This document shows positions 17,084-24,764 of a DNA stretch of 29,626 nt, piece by piece (position 1 is the stretch's first letter; every line of letters begins with the position of its first letter). The notes under the pieces were generated by a model. The model was not told the origin of the DNA, ran no database searches, and saw only the letters and a list, made by a program, of their open reading frames with translations. The stretch is from Bacteroidales bacterium (GTDB lineage Bacteria; Bacteroidota; Bacteroidia; Bacteroidales; WCHB1-69), in NCBI GenBank assembly GCA_017618435.1, contig JAFZUH010000088.1:1-29626 (forward strand). Direction: 5' to 3'. The translations under genes were made by a program, and so were the position numbers.

Positions 17084-17105
17084 TTGGGAAAATGTTGGGA
17101 AAATG
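17084..17105 (+). repeat. tandem 11-bp repeat upstream of the ECF sigma gene
   Basis: TTGGGAAAATG occurs twice head to tail (17084-17094 and 17095-17105), one DNA helical turn each, 54 bp before the sigma-factor start. It may be a regulator site or part of an ECF-type promoter (GGGAAA as a -35-like element). Confidence 0.6.
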
Positions 17106-17158
17106 TGTAGTATTTTGTATACAAGTGATGTCTAATAACAAAATATGAATATCTAAAG

Positions 17159-17644
17159 ATGAAACTGAAAGAACAGCAAGAACGCGATTTTGAACGGCTT
17201 GTGCAACGGCAACGTCAGACTATATACTCTGTTTGTTATCTTTTTGCCAACGAGAGACAACAAGCCGATGATCTTTTTCAAGAAGTGCTTATCCGCTTGT
17301 GGAAGGGTTTCGGCAACTTTGAGGGGCGTAGTTCGGAAAAGACATGGGTGTATCGTGTGGCACTCAATACTTGTGTTACGGCCAATCAAAAGCAACAGCG
17401 AAGCAAAGACTTATTGCCATTGGAATTGGACAAAGATTTTTTTGCCGAAGACGAACGCAATCCTGCAGCCTTGCGGCTACATAAACGTATAGGTAAATTA
17501 CACCCTTTCGACCGGGCACTTATCTTGTTATGGCTTGAAGACTTGCCATATGATGAGATTGCTGCTATACTTGGCATTAGCATACAAAATGTTAGCGTGC
17601 GATTGGTACGCGTGAGAGAAAAATTGAAAAATATTACCGATTAA
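17159..17644 (+). CDS. ECF-family RNA polymerase sigma factor
   Basis: The 161-residue cytoplasmic protein has the two-domain plan of ECF sigma factors. Region 2 spans about residues 10-75, with ADDLFQEVLIRLWKGFGNF and TWVYRVALN; region 4 spans about 105-157, with DRALILLWLEDLPYDEIAAI, the helix-turn-helix ILGISIQNVSVRLVRVREKL. It directs RNA polymerase to a small set of promoters, often including its own. It starts 196 bp after the fused efflux gene, beyond a terminator, and is followed 14 bp later by a small membrane protein gene, the usual place for an anti-sigma factor. Its targets cannot be read from the sequence; the neighbouring efflux operon is a candidate only by position. Confidence 0.92.
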   Translation: MKLKEQQERDFERLVQRQRQTIYSVCYLFANERQQADDLFQEVLIRLWKGFGNFEGRSSEKTWVYRVALNTCVTANQKQQRSKDLLPLELDKDFFAEDERNPAALRLHKRIGKLHPFDRALILLWLEDLPYDEIAAILGISIQNVSVRLVRVREKLKNITD

Positions 17645-17658
17645 AATTTCAATAAACA

Positions 17659-18234
17659 ATGGAACAAAACAATGATATTAAAGAAGAGTTGCAACAGGAA
17701 CTTCATTGCCTGCAACAGGAAATAGAACAGCATAGTACCTTTAATCCTGAGGTGTGGAAACGGTCGGTGCGGCGATATACGCGTAGTCTTTACCGAAAAA
17801 ACATTTTCTGTATCATACTGCTGACCGTGATGATGAGTGTTAGTATTGGCTTTTTGTCCGTTTACGGAGAATGGCCGTGGTGGGTTATCGTGCCTTATAT
17901 CGTGTTTTTTGGTGTGATGATTGTGGATAATTTGGTGGCTACGAGAGGTATGGCACGCCCAAATGTAGGCAGTAAAGAGGGTTTACGCTCACTACGTGAG
18001 TGCGTTCAGATGAATTCTACTTTAAATTTCTGGCGTAGATTGTTTTACTATGGTTTTGGTACTATAGTTCTGACAGTAACTTTTATTTATTTGTGGTTCT
18101 ATGACCGTCAAATATGTGTTTCTGTACTCATATCCACTATTATTTGTAGTCCTATCGGTTATGTTGTATCTAAGCGAGTGAAGAAACGTTACAATGAACT
18201 CGGTGAAGAAATTGACGAATTGTTAAAAGAATGA
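17659..18234 (+). CDS. small membrane protein, candidate regulator of the adjacent ECF sigma factor
   Basis: The 191-residue product has a polar, Gln/Glu-rich N-terminal segment (1-45, helix-prone), then two TM pairs: about 49-68 and 74-93, and about 127-147 and 151-171, with a basic link (KRVKKR) and a charged tail rich in Glu. It is 14 bp downstream of the sigma gene and surely co-transcribed. Position and layout (cytoplasmic N-terminal domain followed by TM segments) fit an anti-sigma factor, but no ZAS or FecR motif is visible and it has four TM segments instead of one, so this is inference. Confidence 0.8.
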   Translation: MEQNNDIKEELQQELHCLQQEIEQHSTFNPEVWKRSVRRYTRSLYRKNIFCIILLTVMMSVSIGFLSVYGEWPWWVIVPYIVFFGVMIVDNLVATRGMARPNVGSKEGLRSLRECVQMNSTLNFWRRLFYYGFGTIVLTVTFIYLWFYDRQICVSVLISTIICSPIGYVVSKRVKKRYNELGEEIDELLKE

Positions 18235-18280
18235 TGTTGCAGAAGTAAGCTCTTGAAATAACTCTATTACAATAGTCAAA

Positions 18281-18310
18281 TTTGATTTATTGAAAAAAGT
18301 TGTATCTTTG
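18281..18310 (+). promoter_or_regulatory. Bacteroidota-type promoter for the O-acetyltransferase gene
   Basis: TTTG (18281-18284), 18 bp, TATCTTTG (18303-18310), an exact -7 match. The leader to the ATG at 18343 is about 26 nt. Confidence 0.7.
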
Positions 18311-18342
18311 TAGTTATAAAATGAAATTTTTGGGCAAAAGTT

Positions 18343-18900
18343 ATGACCGAATATGAAAAAATGATTAATAACATGCCGTATGACTATACGGACAAAGAGA
18401 TTCAAGAGCGTATATTGCATACTTATTATGCCATGCGGGATTTGAATCGGTGCGGAGCATGGGATATGGAAGAATTTCGCCGTTGTATGCTGGCTTTGCT
18501 ACCCAATGCTCACCCTTCGGCACTGGTTATTCCGCCTTTTCATTGCGACCACGGCGAGCGGATTACTCTCGGCGAAGGAGTGGTCATAAATTTCAATGCT
18601 GTGTTCTTGGACGGCGGCGGCATTACTATCGGCAGCCATACGCTTATAGGTCCCAATTGTCAATTGTTGACCCCTGATCATCCGCACGATTATTTGGAAC
18701 GCCGCAAAACTATAGAAACAGGTTTGCCTATCCATATTGGTGATGACTGTTGGTTAGGAGGCGGTGTGATTGTCTGTCCGGGTGTGACCATTGGCAACCG
18801 TGTGATAGTAGGTGCTGGTAGCGTGGTGACACACGACATCCCTGATGATGTAGTTGTTGCCGGCAATCCTGCAAGAATAATTAAGGAAACGGTAAAATAG
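18343..18900 (+). CDS. sugar O-acetyltransferase (maltose/galactoside acetyltransferase family)
   Basis: The 185-residue cytoplasmic protein belongs to the left-handed beta-helix (hexapeptide repeat) acetyltransferases. An N-terminal helical cap of the maltose-acetyltransferase type (EKMINNMPYDYTDKEI, about 4-50) is followed by the hexapeptide region (about 60-175), with ITIGSHTLIGPNCQL, IGDDCWLGGGVIVCPGVTIG and IVGAGSVVTHDIP. The catalytic His of the family fits His113 in LLTPDHPHD. The C-terminus VVAGNPARIIKE is typical. It transfers acetyl from acetyl-CoA to a sugar hydroxyl; the natural acceptor is unknown. It has its own promoter and no operon partner. Confidence 0.92.
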   Translation: MTEYEKMINNMPYDYTDKEIQERILHTYYAMRDLNRCGAWDMEEFRRCMLALLPNAHPSALVIPPFHCDHGERITLGEGVVINFNAVFLDGGGITIGSHTLIGPNCQLLTPDHPHDYLERRKTIETGLPIHIGDDCWLGGGVIVCPGVTIGNRVIVGAGSVVTHDIPDDVVVAGNPARIIKETVK

Positions 18901-19057
18901 AAGACTTTTTCATTGGGCAAAAAATGACATTTCTTGTCGGATTTATTCCATTTTTCCCGAGTTTTTACAATGAATTTGTCCATGATATGTAAAATCTATT
19001 ATCATTGCTTGTTGAATCTATGGTTTGTTGTAACTTGGATTCTATGAATAAGATGGA

Positions 19058-19513
19058 ATGAAGCATTTTCAGCAATATCGGTTCGGTTTCGATGCATGGG
19101 GATTGTTGCTATTTTTGATAGTGATGGTGCCGAACTTCCTTTGGTTTGCTGTTTCATCTCCCAACGATGTGCTACGGACAGAATCTGTAACACCGATAAT
19201 TGATGCAGTTGGTATGGTGTTTCAAGTGCTGATGGTGGTTACGCTTTGTTGCTTGGTTCGTAAAGATGTACAATCATTGCACTGGTCGGGATTTGTGTGG
19301 TCAGTTGTTGTTTGTGTTACTATTTATTTTGCAGGTTGGGTACTTTACTATTGTGGTATAGCCAATTCGGTTGTAATTGTACTTTTGACTGTTCCGCCTT
19401 GTTTTGCGTTTCTCTTTTATGCCTTTGACCGCAAGAACCTTCCGGCAATCCTGTGTGCCGTTGTTTTTACCATCTGTCATGTCTTGTTCGGAATAATCAA
19501 TTTTATTCAATGA
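19058..19513 (+). CDS. small multi-pass membrane protein of unknown function
   Basis: The 151-residue product has five hydrophobic stretches: about residues 12-32, 45-66, 75-95, 98-120 and 130-150, with few charged residues between them. I do not recognise the family. The intergenic region before it (157 bp) shows only an imperfect -7 (TAACTTGG). Its stop codon overlaps an ATG (ATGA at 19510-19513), the usual mark of coupling to a following gene, but only 26 codons follow that ATG. A second, degraded copy of its 3' end lies before tfoX (20043-20084), which shows that a homologous gene once stood there. Confidence 0.75.
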   Translation: MKHFQQYRFGFDAWGLLLFLIVMVPNFLWFAVSSPNDVLRTESVTPIIDAVGMVFQVLMVVTLCCLVRKDVQSLHWSGFVWSVVVCVTIYFAGWVLYYCGIANSVVIVLLTVPPCFAFLFYAFDRKNLPAILCAVVFTICHVLFGIINFIQ

Positions 19514-19517
19514 GCAA
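19474..19517 (+). repeat. copy A of a 44-bp imperfect direct repeat
   Basis: Contains TCTTGTTCGGA and TAATCAATTTTAT; it matches 20045-20088 at 37 of 44 positions. Copy A is the 3' end of the membrane-protein gene. Confidence 0.8.
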
Positions 19518-19640
19518 TATAATTGCATGGCCAGATAGAAACAATATCCTGAAAAAGAGCATTTATATGTACAAAATTGCCGATTTTTAAGATTTCATAT
19601 TTTTTTCTCTCCCAACTCATGTACATATCAAAAAAAGCAC

Positions 19641-19648
19641 TATCTTTG
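19641..19648 (+). promoter_or_regulatory. candidate -7 element for the cupin gene
   Basis: TATCTTTG matches TAnnTTTG exactly, 20 bp before the ATG at 19669. No TTTG is seen at the -33 position. Confidence 0.5.
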
Positions 19649-19668
19649 TCCCAAAATTATTTTTTATT

Positions 19669-20034
19669 ATGACCAACAACATCAAATCTACCGAACTGAT
19701 TTGCACTACCCGAAGTTGGGATGGTGCGTCTCTGCCGAATTTTCCTATCGGTCGTCCGGAACTGAAAGTATTTAGAATGGAATTTCCTGTCGGAGCTGTT
19801 ACCGGCTGGCACCATCACCCTGTCATCAACTACGGCATTGTGGAACAAGGCGATTTGACTGTCGTCTGTCAAAATGGTATGGAACGCACCTTCCATCAAG
19901 GCGAGTCCTTGGTTGAAGTGGTAGGCACCGTCCATCGTGGTGAGAATAGAGGCTCCAAGCCCGTCATACTCTACATGTTTTATTTCTCTGAACCGGGCAA
20001 AGAAATAACCATTCAGCATCTTGAGTTGGAATAA
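19669..20034 (+). CDS. cupin-domain protein
   Basis: The 121-residue protein is a single small cupin. Motif 1 is GWHHHPVINYGIVEQG, with His48/49/50 and Glu59 as likely metal ligands, and motif 2 is GESLVEVVGTVHRGEN, with His89. Both are complete, so a metal site is likely. Cupins of this size have many roles (isomerase, dioxygenase, sugar or small-molecule binding) and the sequence does not decide between them. It has its own -7 element and is followed, after a 46-bp gap, by the tfoX-like gene. The gene sits between the two copies of the 44-bp repeat, as if inserted or copied into an older gene pair. Confidence 0.88.
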   Translation: MTNNIKSTELICTTRSWDGASLPNFPIGRPELKVFRMEFPVGAVTGWHHHPVINYGIVEQGDLTVVCQNGMERTFHQGESLVEVVGTVHRGENRGSKPVILYMFYFSEPGKEITIQHLELE

Positions 20035-20042
20035 GCATGGTA

Positions 20043-20084
20043 ACCTGCCATATCTTGTTCGGAGTAATCAATTTTATAGTATGA
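20043..20084 (+). pseudogene. remnant 3' end of a homologue of the 19058 membrane-protein gene
   Basis: Read in the same frame as the membrane gene, this stretch gives TCHILFGVINFIV and a stop, against ICHVLFGIINFIQ and a stop at the end of the 19058 gene: 9 of 13 residues are identical and two of the changes are Ile/Val swaps. Similarity stops upstream of 20043. The stop TGA overlaps the ATG of the tfoX-like gene exactly as an ATG overlaps the stop in the intact copy. Confidence 0.6.
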
Positions 20085-20392
20085 GTAACCCTGATTTAGT
20101 ACAATATATTGTTGATCAAGCAGCCAAAGCAGGTGAGATTAAAGCCAAGAAAATGTTCGGCGACTATTGTCTCTATTGTGACGGTATACCTGTCGGATTG
20201 GTTTGTGACAATTACTTGTATCTTAAGCCGCTCAAGCATTTGGAGCTTATTTTGCATGACTGCGACCGGCAGATACGTCCTCCGTATGATGGAGCCAAAC
20301 CGCACTATGTCATTTCTGATGTGGATAATCGGGATTATGTCTCGTTGCTGGTTAGGACGGTAGCGGATAATTTGTCTATAAAACGTAAATAA
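20081..20392 (+). CDS. TfoX N-terminal-domain protein
   Basis: The 103-residue protein matches the TfoX/Sxy N-terminal domain in size and motif: AKKMFGDYCLYCDGIPVGLV (22-41) is the characteristic Met-Phe-Gly-x-Tyr stretch, with YLYLKP and an ISDVDNRDYVSLLVRTV tail. In gammaproteobacteria TfoX promotes competence gene expression; in stand-alone short forms like this one the role is unknown. The ATG at 20081 is chosen because it aligns with a full domain start and overlaps the TGA of the gene remnant; an in-frame ATG at 20021 lies in the cupin gene. The next gene begins 2 bp after its stop, so the two form an operon. Confidence 0.87.
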   Translation: MSNPDLVQYIVDQAAKAGEIKAKKMFGDYCLYCDGIPVGLVCDNYLYLKPLKHLELILHDCDRQIRPPYDGAKPHYVISDVDNRDYVSLLVRTVADNLSIKRK

Positions 20393-20394
20393 GT

Positions 20395-20970
20395 ATGGGA
20401 ACAATCAATATTCTGTCCATAAACACTCGTAACGAGTTTCGTGCTTGGCTTTCAGAGAACCATGCTAAAGAATCGGAATGTTGGGTTGTCGTAAAAAGGG
20501 GAAAAACCAAAAATGACGATAATATATTCTGGTATGTTGATGCTGTTGAAGAAGCCTTGTGTTTCGGTTGGATAGACAGTACAAACAAATGTATTGAAGG
20601 TGTCAGAATGCAGCGTTTTACACCACGCAAAAAGAACAGTCTGTGGACAGAACTCAACAAGGAGCGTGTCCGTCGTCTTGAAAAACTTGGACTTATGACA
20701 GATGCAGGACGAGCGGTTTTGCCGGATATGGATATTAGGAAGTTCAAACCCGATGATGATGTTGTTGCCGCTTTGAAAAAGGCTCATGTGTGGACGAAGT
20801 TTTGTACTTTTCCGCCACTTTATCAACGTATAAGAACATATAATGTAGCATTTTACAAAAAACGTGATACAAAAATGTTTGAGAAAACTCTGCTTCATCT
20901 TATCGAAGAAACAAAAAAAGGAAATCTTTTCGGTGATTGGAATGACAACGGACGGTTGATAGACTATTAG
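20395..20970 (+). CDS. YdeI/OmpD-associated family protein
   Basis: The 191-residue cytoplasmic protein shows the family signature VDAVEEALCFGWIDS (48-62), then RFTPRKKNSLWTELNKERV (74-92) and a LEKLGLMTDAG segment (96-106), with a Lys-rich C-terminal helix region. The family is annotated as YdeI/OmpD-associated or bacteriocin-protection and its biochemistry is not established. It is co-transcribed with the TfoX-like gene (2-bp gap); this pairing suggests a shared small accessory operon. Confidence 0.88.
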   Translation: MGTINILSINTRNEFRAWLSENHAKESECWVVVKRGKTKNDDNIFWYVDAVEEALCFGWIDSTNKCIEGVRMQRFTPRKKNSLWTELNKERVRRLEKLGLMTDAGRAVLPDMDIRKFKPDDDVVAALKKAHVWTKFCTFPPLYQRIRTYNVAFYKKRDTKMFEKTLLHLIEETKKGNLFGDWNDNGRLIDY

Positions 20971-21037
20971 TTGTATTTTTAGAAAAAGGATATTCCGTCA
21001 ATTGATAATTAATCTGCCAAAATGACAGACTTTGATT

Positions 21038-21053
21038 TGGCATACTTTTTGCT
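21038..21053 (+). promoter_or_regulatory. sigma-54 (RpoN) promoter of the TolC/HlyD/ABC-2 operon
   Basis: TGGCATACTTTTTGCT matches the -24/-12 consensus TGGCAYRNNNNTTGCW at every defined position. Its GC is 33 bp before the ATG at 21085, so transcription would start about 20 nt before the ATG. No TAnnTTTG element is seen between the previous stop and this gene. Confidence 0.75.
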
Positions 21054-21084
21054 ATCAGTCATTCGGATTCCGAAATAAAATAGA

Positions 21085-22569
21085 ATGAATAGAAGATACA
21101 TTTTGGTTGTTGTTCTCTGTTTTTTATTTATAAGTTATCTTAAGGCAGAAGACACCGTTCGTTATACTTTACCGGCTTGTCGTGAGATGGCACTGACACG
21201 TGGCACCTCTTCCAAAGGACAAGAAGAAGCACAATTGGCGGCTAAATATAATCGGCAGGCGGCTCTTGCTGCAATGTTTCCGCGTGTCAGTGCCAATGGC
21301 GGTTATATGTGGAATTCTCGCAATGCTCATTTTTTGGCCGACCAATCCACTTTTTCGTTTGGAACGGCAACGGTGGCTCCGAATGGTTCGGCTTCGTTTG
21401 TATGGAGCGATGAGAGTACATTCGGACGTTTGTCCAATGCCGTAGCGGGGACAATATTGGAAAAACCTGTAGCGGAATTTTCGGACAATGTTGCACAAAA
21501 AGTCGCTGATGCCTATAAGTATGTTTATGATGCTGCCACTGTAGATATGACACATATATTGGTAGCAAGGGTTTCGCTTATACAACCCTTATATACAGGC
21601 GGTAGGCTTACGCAGATGTACAACATTGCCAAAGCAACAGAAAATATAGCCACCATTGAGGCTAATGCAAAAAAAGAGGCTACACTATACAATGTGGACG
21701 AAGCCTATTGGCGTGTGGTTGCCGTTACACAGAAAAAACGCTTGGCAGAGCAATATCATGCACTTTTGTGCCAATTGGAACAAGATGTCAAAGAGGCGGT
21801 AGAGGAAGGTGTTGCCACGCAGTCTGATTTGCTTACTGTAATTACAAAACGTGGAGAAGCAGACGTGAAAAAACTGCAGGCGGAGAATGGTCTCATCCTC
21901 TCTAATATGGCTTTGGCACAAGTGTGCGGTTTGCCTTTGTCTACTAATTTTGTTCTTGACGAGAGCGGATTAGATGAAATAACTTTATCCACGGATTTTA
22001 TCAATGCGGAAGCGGAGGTGGACAAACGTAGTGAGTTGCAGATATTGGAACAAACACAAAAGATAGCGAAAAGTACAACCAAACTGGCCGGTGCAGGTTT
22101 GCAACCCAATATTCTTGCCCAAGCAGGTTATACCTATACTAACCCTAATTTTGACAATGGTATAAGCAACAGATGGAACGGCAAAGGCTTTTTCTCTGCG
22201 GGAGTGGTGGTGAATGTTCCTATTGTACATGCTGATGATATGCTACGCTATAAGGCTGCAAAACATGCGGCAAACGTAGTGGCACTGCAAACTGAGGAAA
22301 CTCGCGAAAAGCTTATTTTGCAAACCACACAAGCAAATCAGAAATTGGCAGAGGCTCAACAGAAAATAATTCTTGCACAACTGACAAAAAAGAATGCCGA
22401 AGAAGTGTTGCGTATGGCACAAGAGTCTTTTGCTGCAGGAATGATTACCGCTTCGGAACTGATGCAGGCACAAACACTTTGGCTTTCGGCTGCAACTGAC
22501 CTTGTAGATGCCCAAGTGGAGGCGAAAACAACGGAAGCGAAATTACGTAAATATTTAGGAACATTATAA
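21085..22569 (+). CDS. TolC-family outer-membrane channel protein
   Basis: The 494-residue product has a signal peptide (MNRRYILVVVLCFLFISYLK, cleavage near AED, about residue 22) and begins with RYTLPACREMALTRG, the usual TolC-family opening helix. Two structural repeats follow, each with a long Ala/Gln/Glu-rich coiled coil and a beta-strand pair; the second contains GAGLQPNILAQAGYTYTNPN and VVNVPI, and the end has AGMITASELMQAQTLWL and AKLRKYLGT. Channels of this type sit in the outer membrane and extend through the periplasm. It is the first gene of a four-gene operon (gap of 2 bp to the next) and follows a sigma-54 promoter. Confidence 0.93.
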   Translation: MNRRYILVVVLCFLFISYLKAEDTVRYTLPACREMALTRGTSSKGQEEAQLAAKYNRQAALAAMFPRVSANGGYMWNSRNAHFLADQSTFSFGTATVAPNGSASFVWSDESTFGRLSNAVAGTILEKPVAEFSDNVAQKVADAYKYVYDAATVDMTHILVARVSLIQPLYTGGRLTQMYNIAKATENIATIEANAKKEATLYNVDEAYWRVVAVTQKKRLAEQYHALLCQLEQDVKEAVEEGVATQSDLLTVITKRGEADVKKLQAENGLILSNMALAQVCGLPLSTNFVLDESGLDEITLSTDFINAEAEVDKRSELQILEQTQKIAKSTTKLAGAGLQPNILAQAGYTYTNPNFDNGISNRWNGKGFFSAGVVVNVPIVHADDMLRYKAAKHAANVVALQTEETREKLILQTTQANQKLAEAQQKIILAQLTKKNAEEVLRMAQESFAAGMITASELMQAQTLWLSAATDLVDAQVEAKTTEAKLRKYLGTL

Positions 22570-22571
22570 TA

Positions 22572-23564
22572 ATGAAAAGGAGAAAAGAAGGAAGTCTGCT
22601 GTTAGGATTGATTGCATTGCTTGCAGTAGTGGTTATTGTTGCACTGGTGGGCATTTTTGCCCTGCGTCCGGAGAAAATATTAATACAAGGAGAAGCTGAG
22701 GCTGCGGAATATCGGGTGTCGGGCAAAGTGCCCGGACGAATTGAAATGTATCTCTACGAAGAGGGAGAACATGTGAAAAAAGGTGATACTTTGGTTGTCA
22801 TATATTCGCCGGAAGTGGAGGCAAAGAAAGCACAGGCACTTGCGGCTCGTGATATGGCAGAGGCAGTGAATTTGAAAGCCAAACATGGTGCTCAACAAGA
22901 GCAGATTACAGGTGCATACGAATTGTATCAGAAAGCCAAAGCAGGAGAGGAAATCTACAGCAAAAGTTATGAGCGTATGCAACGCTTGTTTGAAAAAGGG
23001 GTAGTGAGTGCACAAAAACGTGACGAGGTGGAAGCACAATACAAGGCGGCAATTGCGACTGCCAAAGCAGCCAAAAGTCAGTATGATATGGCTTTGGCAG
23101 GAACAAGAAAAGAGGACAAAGCCGCCGCTAAGGCACAAGTGGCTCGCGTTGATGGTGTTTTGCAGGAAGTGGCGGCTGCAGAGGCAGACCGTTTTTTGCT
23201 TTCGCCTTGCGATGGTGAAGTGAGTGAACTTTTTCCGAAAGTCGGGGAATTGGTAGGCCAAGGCAGTCCTATTATGTCCATTGTTGATTTGAATGATGTG
23301 TGGTTTACTTTTGCTGTACGTGAAGATATGTTGTCCCATTTCGCGATGGGCGATACTGTAAATGTTACTATTCCGGCATTCGGTAATGATACAAAATATT
23401 CGCTGACGGTTACACATATCAAAGCAATGGGTACTTATGCCACATGGCGTTCTACCAAACAAAACGGTGGTTACGATGTGCGTACTTTTGATGTAAAATG
23501 TCGTCCGATTGCCCCCATTCCTAATCTTCGTCCGGGCATGACCGCCCTAATAGCAGACAACTGA
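22572..23564 (+). CDS. HlyD-family periplasmic adaptor (ABC-2 exporter type)
   Basis: The 330-residue product has one N-terminal TM anchor (about 8-31) and a short cytoplasmic tail MKRRKEG. Then come a lipoyl half (AAEYRVSGKVPGRIEMYLYE, EGEHVKKGDTLVVIYSPEV), a long Ala/Lys/Gln-rich coiled-coil hairpin (about 75-205), the second lipoyl half (LLSPCDGEVSELFPKVGELV) and a beta-barrel ending GMTALIADN. It bridges the permeases and the TolC channel. Layout and neighbours match the YbhG-type adaptors of ABC-2 exporters. It starts 2 bp after the channel gene. Confidence 0.92.
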   Translation: MKRRKEGSLLLGLIALLAVVVIVALVGIFALRPEKILIQGEAEAAEYRVSGKVPGRIEMYLYEEGEHVKKGDTLVVIYSPEVEAKKAQALAARDMAEAVNLKAKHGAQQEQITGAYELYQKAKAGEEIYSKSYERMQRLFEKGVVSAQKRDEVEAQYKAAIATAKAAKSQYDMALAGTRKEDKAAAKAQVARVDGVLQEVAAAEADRFLLSPCDGEVSELFPKVGELVGQGSPIMSIVDLNDVWFTFAVREDMLSHFAMGDTVNVTIPAFGNDTKYSLTVTHIKAMGTYATWRSTKQNGGYDVRTFDVKCRPIAPIPNLRPGMTALIADN

Positions 23565-23587
23565 CCTTTGAGAATCGATAGTTGAAA

Positions 23588-24763
23588 ATGAAAATCATTT
23601 TCCTCAATATATGGCGTGTCTTGCTACGGGAATTAAGGCAGATGTTTGCCCGTCCTTTGTATTTGTTTGCATCGGTGGGCGTTATGCTTCTTTCCATCTT
23701 GTTTTTTCTTACGCTTATGCGTGGAGGTTCGGCAGAGAATATGCCTGTGGCAGTTGTGGATTTGGACCAGACCTCCATTTCCCGTAGGCTGATACATGAA
23801 ATGCAGGCAACGCCGTCTGTGGATATACAATTGATAACCAATTCCTATCCCGAGGCACGCAAGGCTATGCAGCAGGGTAAGATTTATGGTATTTTTGTTG
23901 TTCCGGAGGGTTTTTATCGGGATATGGTAGATTTTAAACGTCCACAGATGGATTTTTATGTTACCAATGCCTACACCGTAGGGGGAAATACGGCATACAA
24001 GCAAATGTTGACAATGGTAAATCTCACCTCAGGGGCTTTCCAACGTGAAGTGTTACGCAAAAAAGGCTTGCCTGACAATGTGATTATGCACCGTATCCAG
24101 CCCCTTGTCATAGAAGGACACATGGTTGCTAACCCATGGGGCAATTATTCTGTATATCTTGTCAGTACTATTTTACCGGGTATATTGGGACTTATCTGCT
24201 TAATGCTTACTATCTTTGCCATTGGTTTTGAATTGAAAATGCGTACTTCTCATGCGTGGTTGCGTGCTGCTGGCGGCAACTATACTGTGGCAATGATAGG
24301 CAAATTGATTCCTTATACGCTCATTTATCTTATTCTTGGCGTTGGTTGTCATCTTATCCTTTATCATTATGCAGGTTTTCCCGTGTATGGCAGCCCTATA
24401 CGGTTGATGTTCGGTTTGTTGCTTTTTATTTTTGCGATGGAAGCCCTTGGTATATTTCTTATCGGTTTGTTGCCGACTTTGCGTGACGCCCTCTCTATAG
24501 GTGCTTTGTATGCTATGTTGGGATTCTCCCTTTCGGGTTTCACCTACCCCCAGATGAGCATGTTGGCACCCGTTAAGGCTCTCACTTATCTTGAACCCTT
24601 GCGATATTATTATTTGATTTATGTCAATGAGGCACTGATGGCGGCTCCTGTGCAGAATAGTCTGCCGTATATGTTGGCACTCAATGCCTTTATGCTTGCA
24701 TCGCTTCTTGTAGCACCTCGTCTGCATCGTGCTCTTGTTTATCAAAATTATCCTTTAAAATAA
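23588..24763 (+). CDS. ABC-2 family exporter permease, first of a pair
   Basis: The 391-residue product starts at ATG 23588; a TTG two codons upstream is in frame but unneeded. It has the ABC-2 permease plan: an amphipathic start, TM1 (about 22-44), a large extracytoplasmic domain beginning MPVAVVDLDQTSISR and running to about 190, then five TM segments from TILPGILGLICLMLTIFAIG onward. It resembles YbhR/YhhJ-type permeases. No ATPase is encoded next to it. It overlaps nothing, starting 23 bp after the adaptor and ending 1 bp before the second permease. Confidence 0.9.
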   Translation: MKIIFLNIWRVLLRELRQMFARPLYLFASVGVMLLSILFFLTLMRGGSAENMPVAVVDLDQTSISRRLIHEMQATPSVDIQLITNSYPEARKAMQQGKIYGIFVVPEGFYRDMVDFKRPQMDFYVTNAYTVGGNTAYKQMLTMVNLTSGAFQREVLRKKGLPDNVIMHRIQPLVIEGHMVANPWGNYSVYLVSTILPGILGLICLMLTIFAIGFELKMRTSHAWLRAAGGNYTVAMIGKLIPYTLIYLILGVGCHLILYHYAGFPVYGSPIRLMFGLLLFIFAMEALGIFLIGLLPTLRDALSIGALYAMLGFSLSGFTYPQMSMLAPVKALTYLEPLRYYYLIYVNEALMAAPVQNSLPYMLALNAFMLASLLVAPRLHRALVYQNYPLK

Positions 24764-24764
24764 T

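Noticed and set aside
19510..19590. 26-codon frame overlapping the stop of the membrane gene as a real small gene
   Set aside because: It has no domain or conservation evidence in the window; better explained as what is left after the rearrangement around the cupin gene.
10434..21064. The 13-mer CTATCAGTCATTC occurring both near 10434 and near 21052
   Set aside because: A shared word of this length is expected by chance in a window this size, and the contexts differ (inside a coding region; after a sigma-54 promoter).
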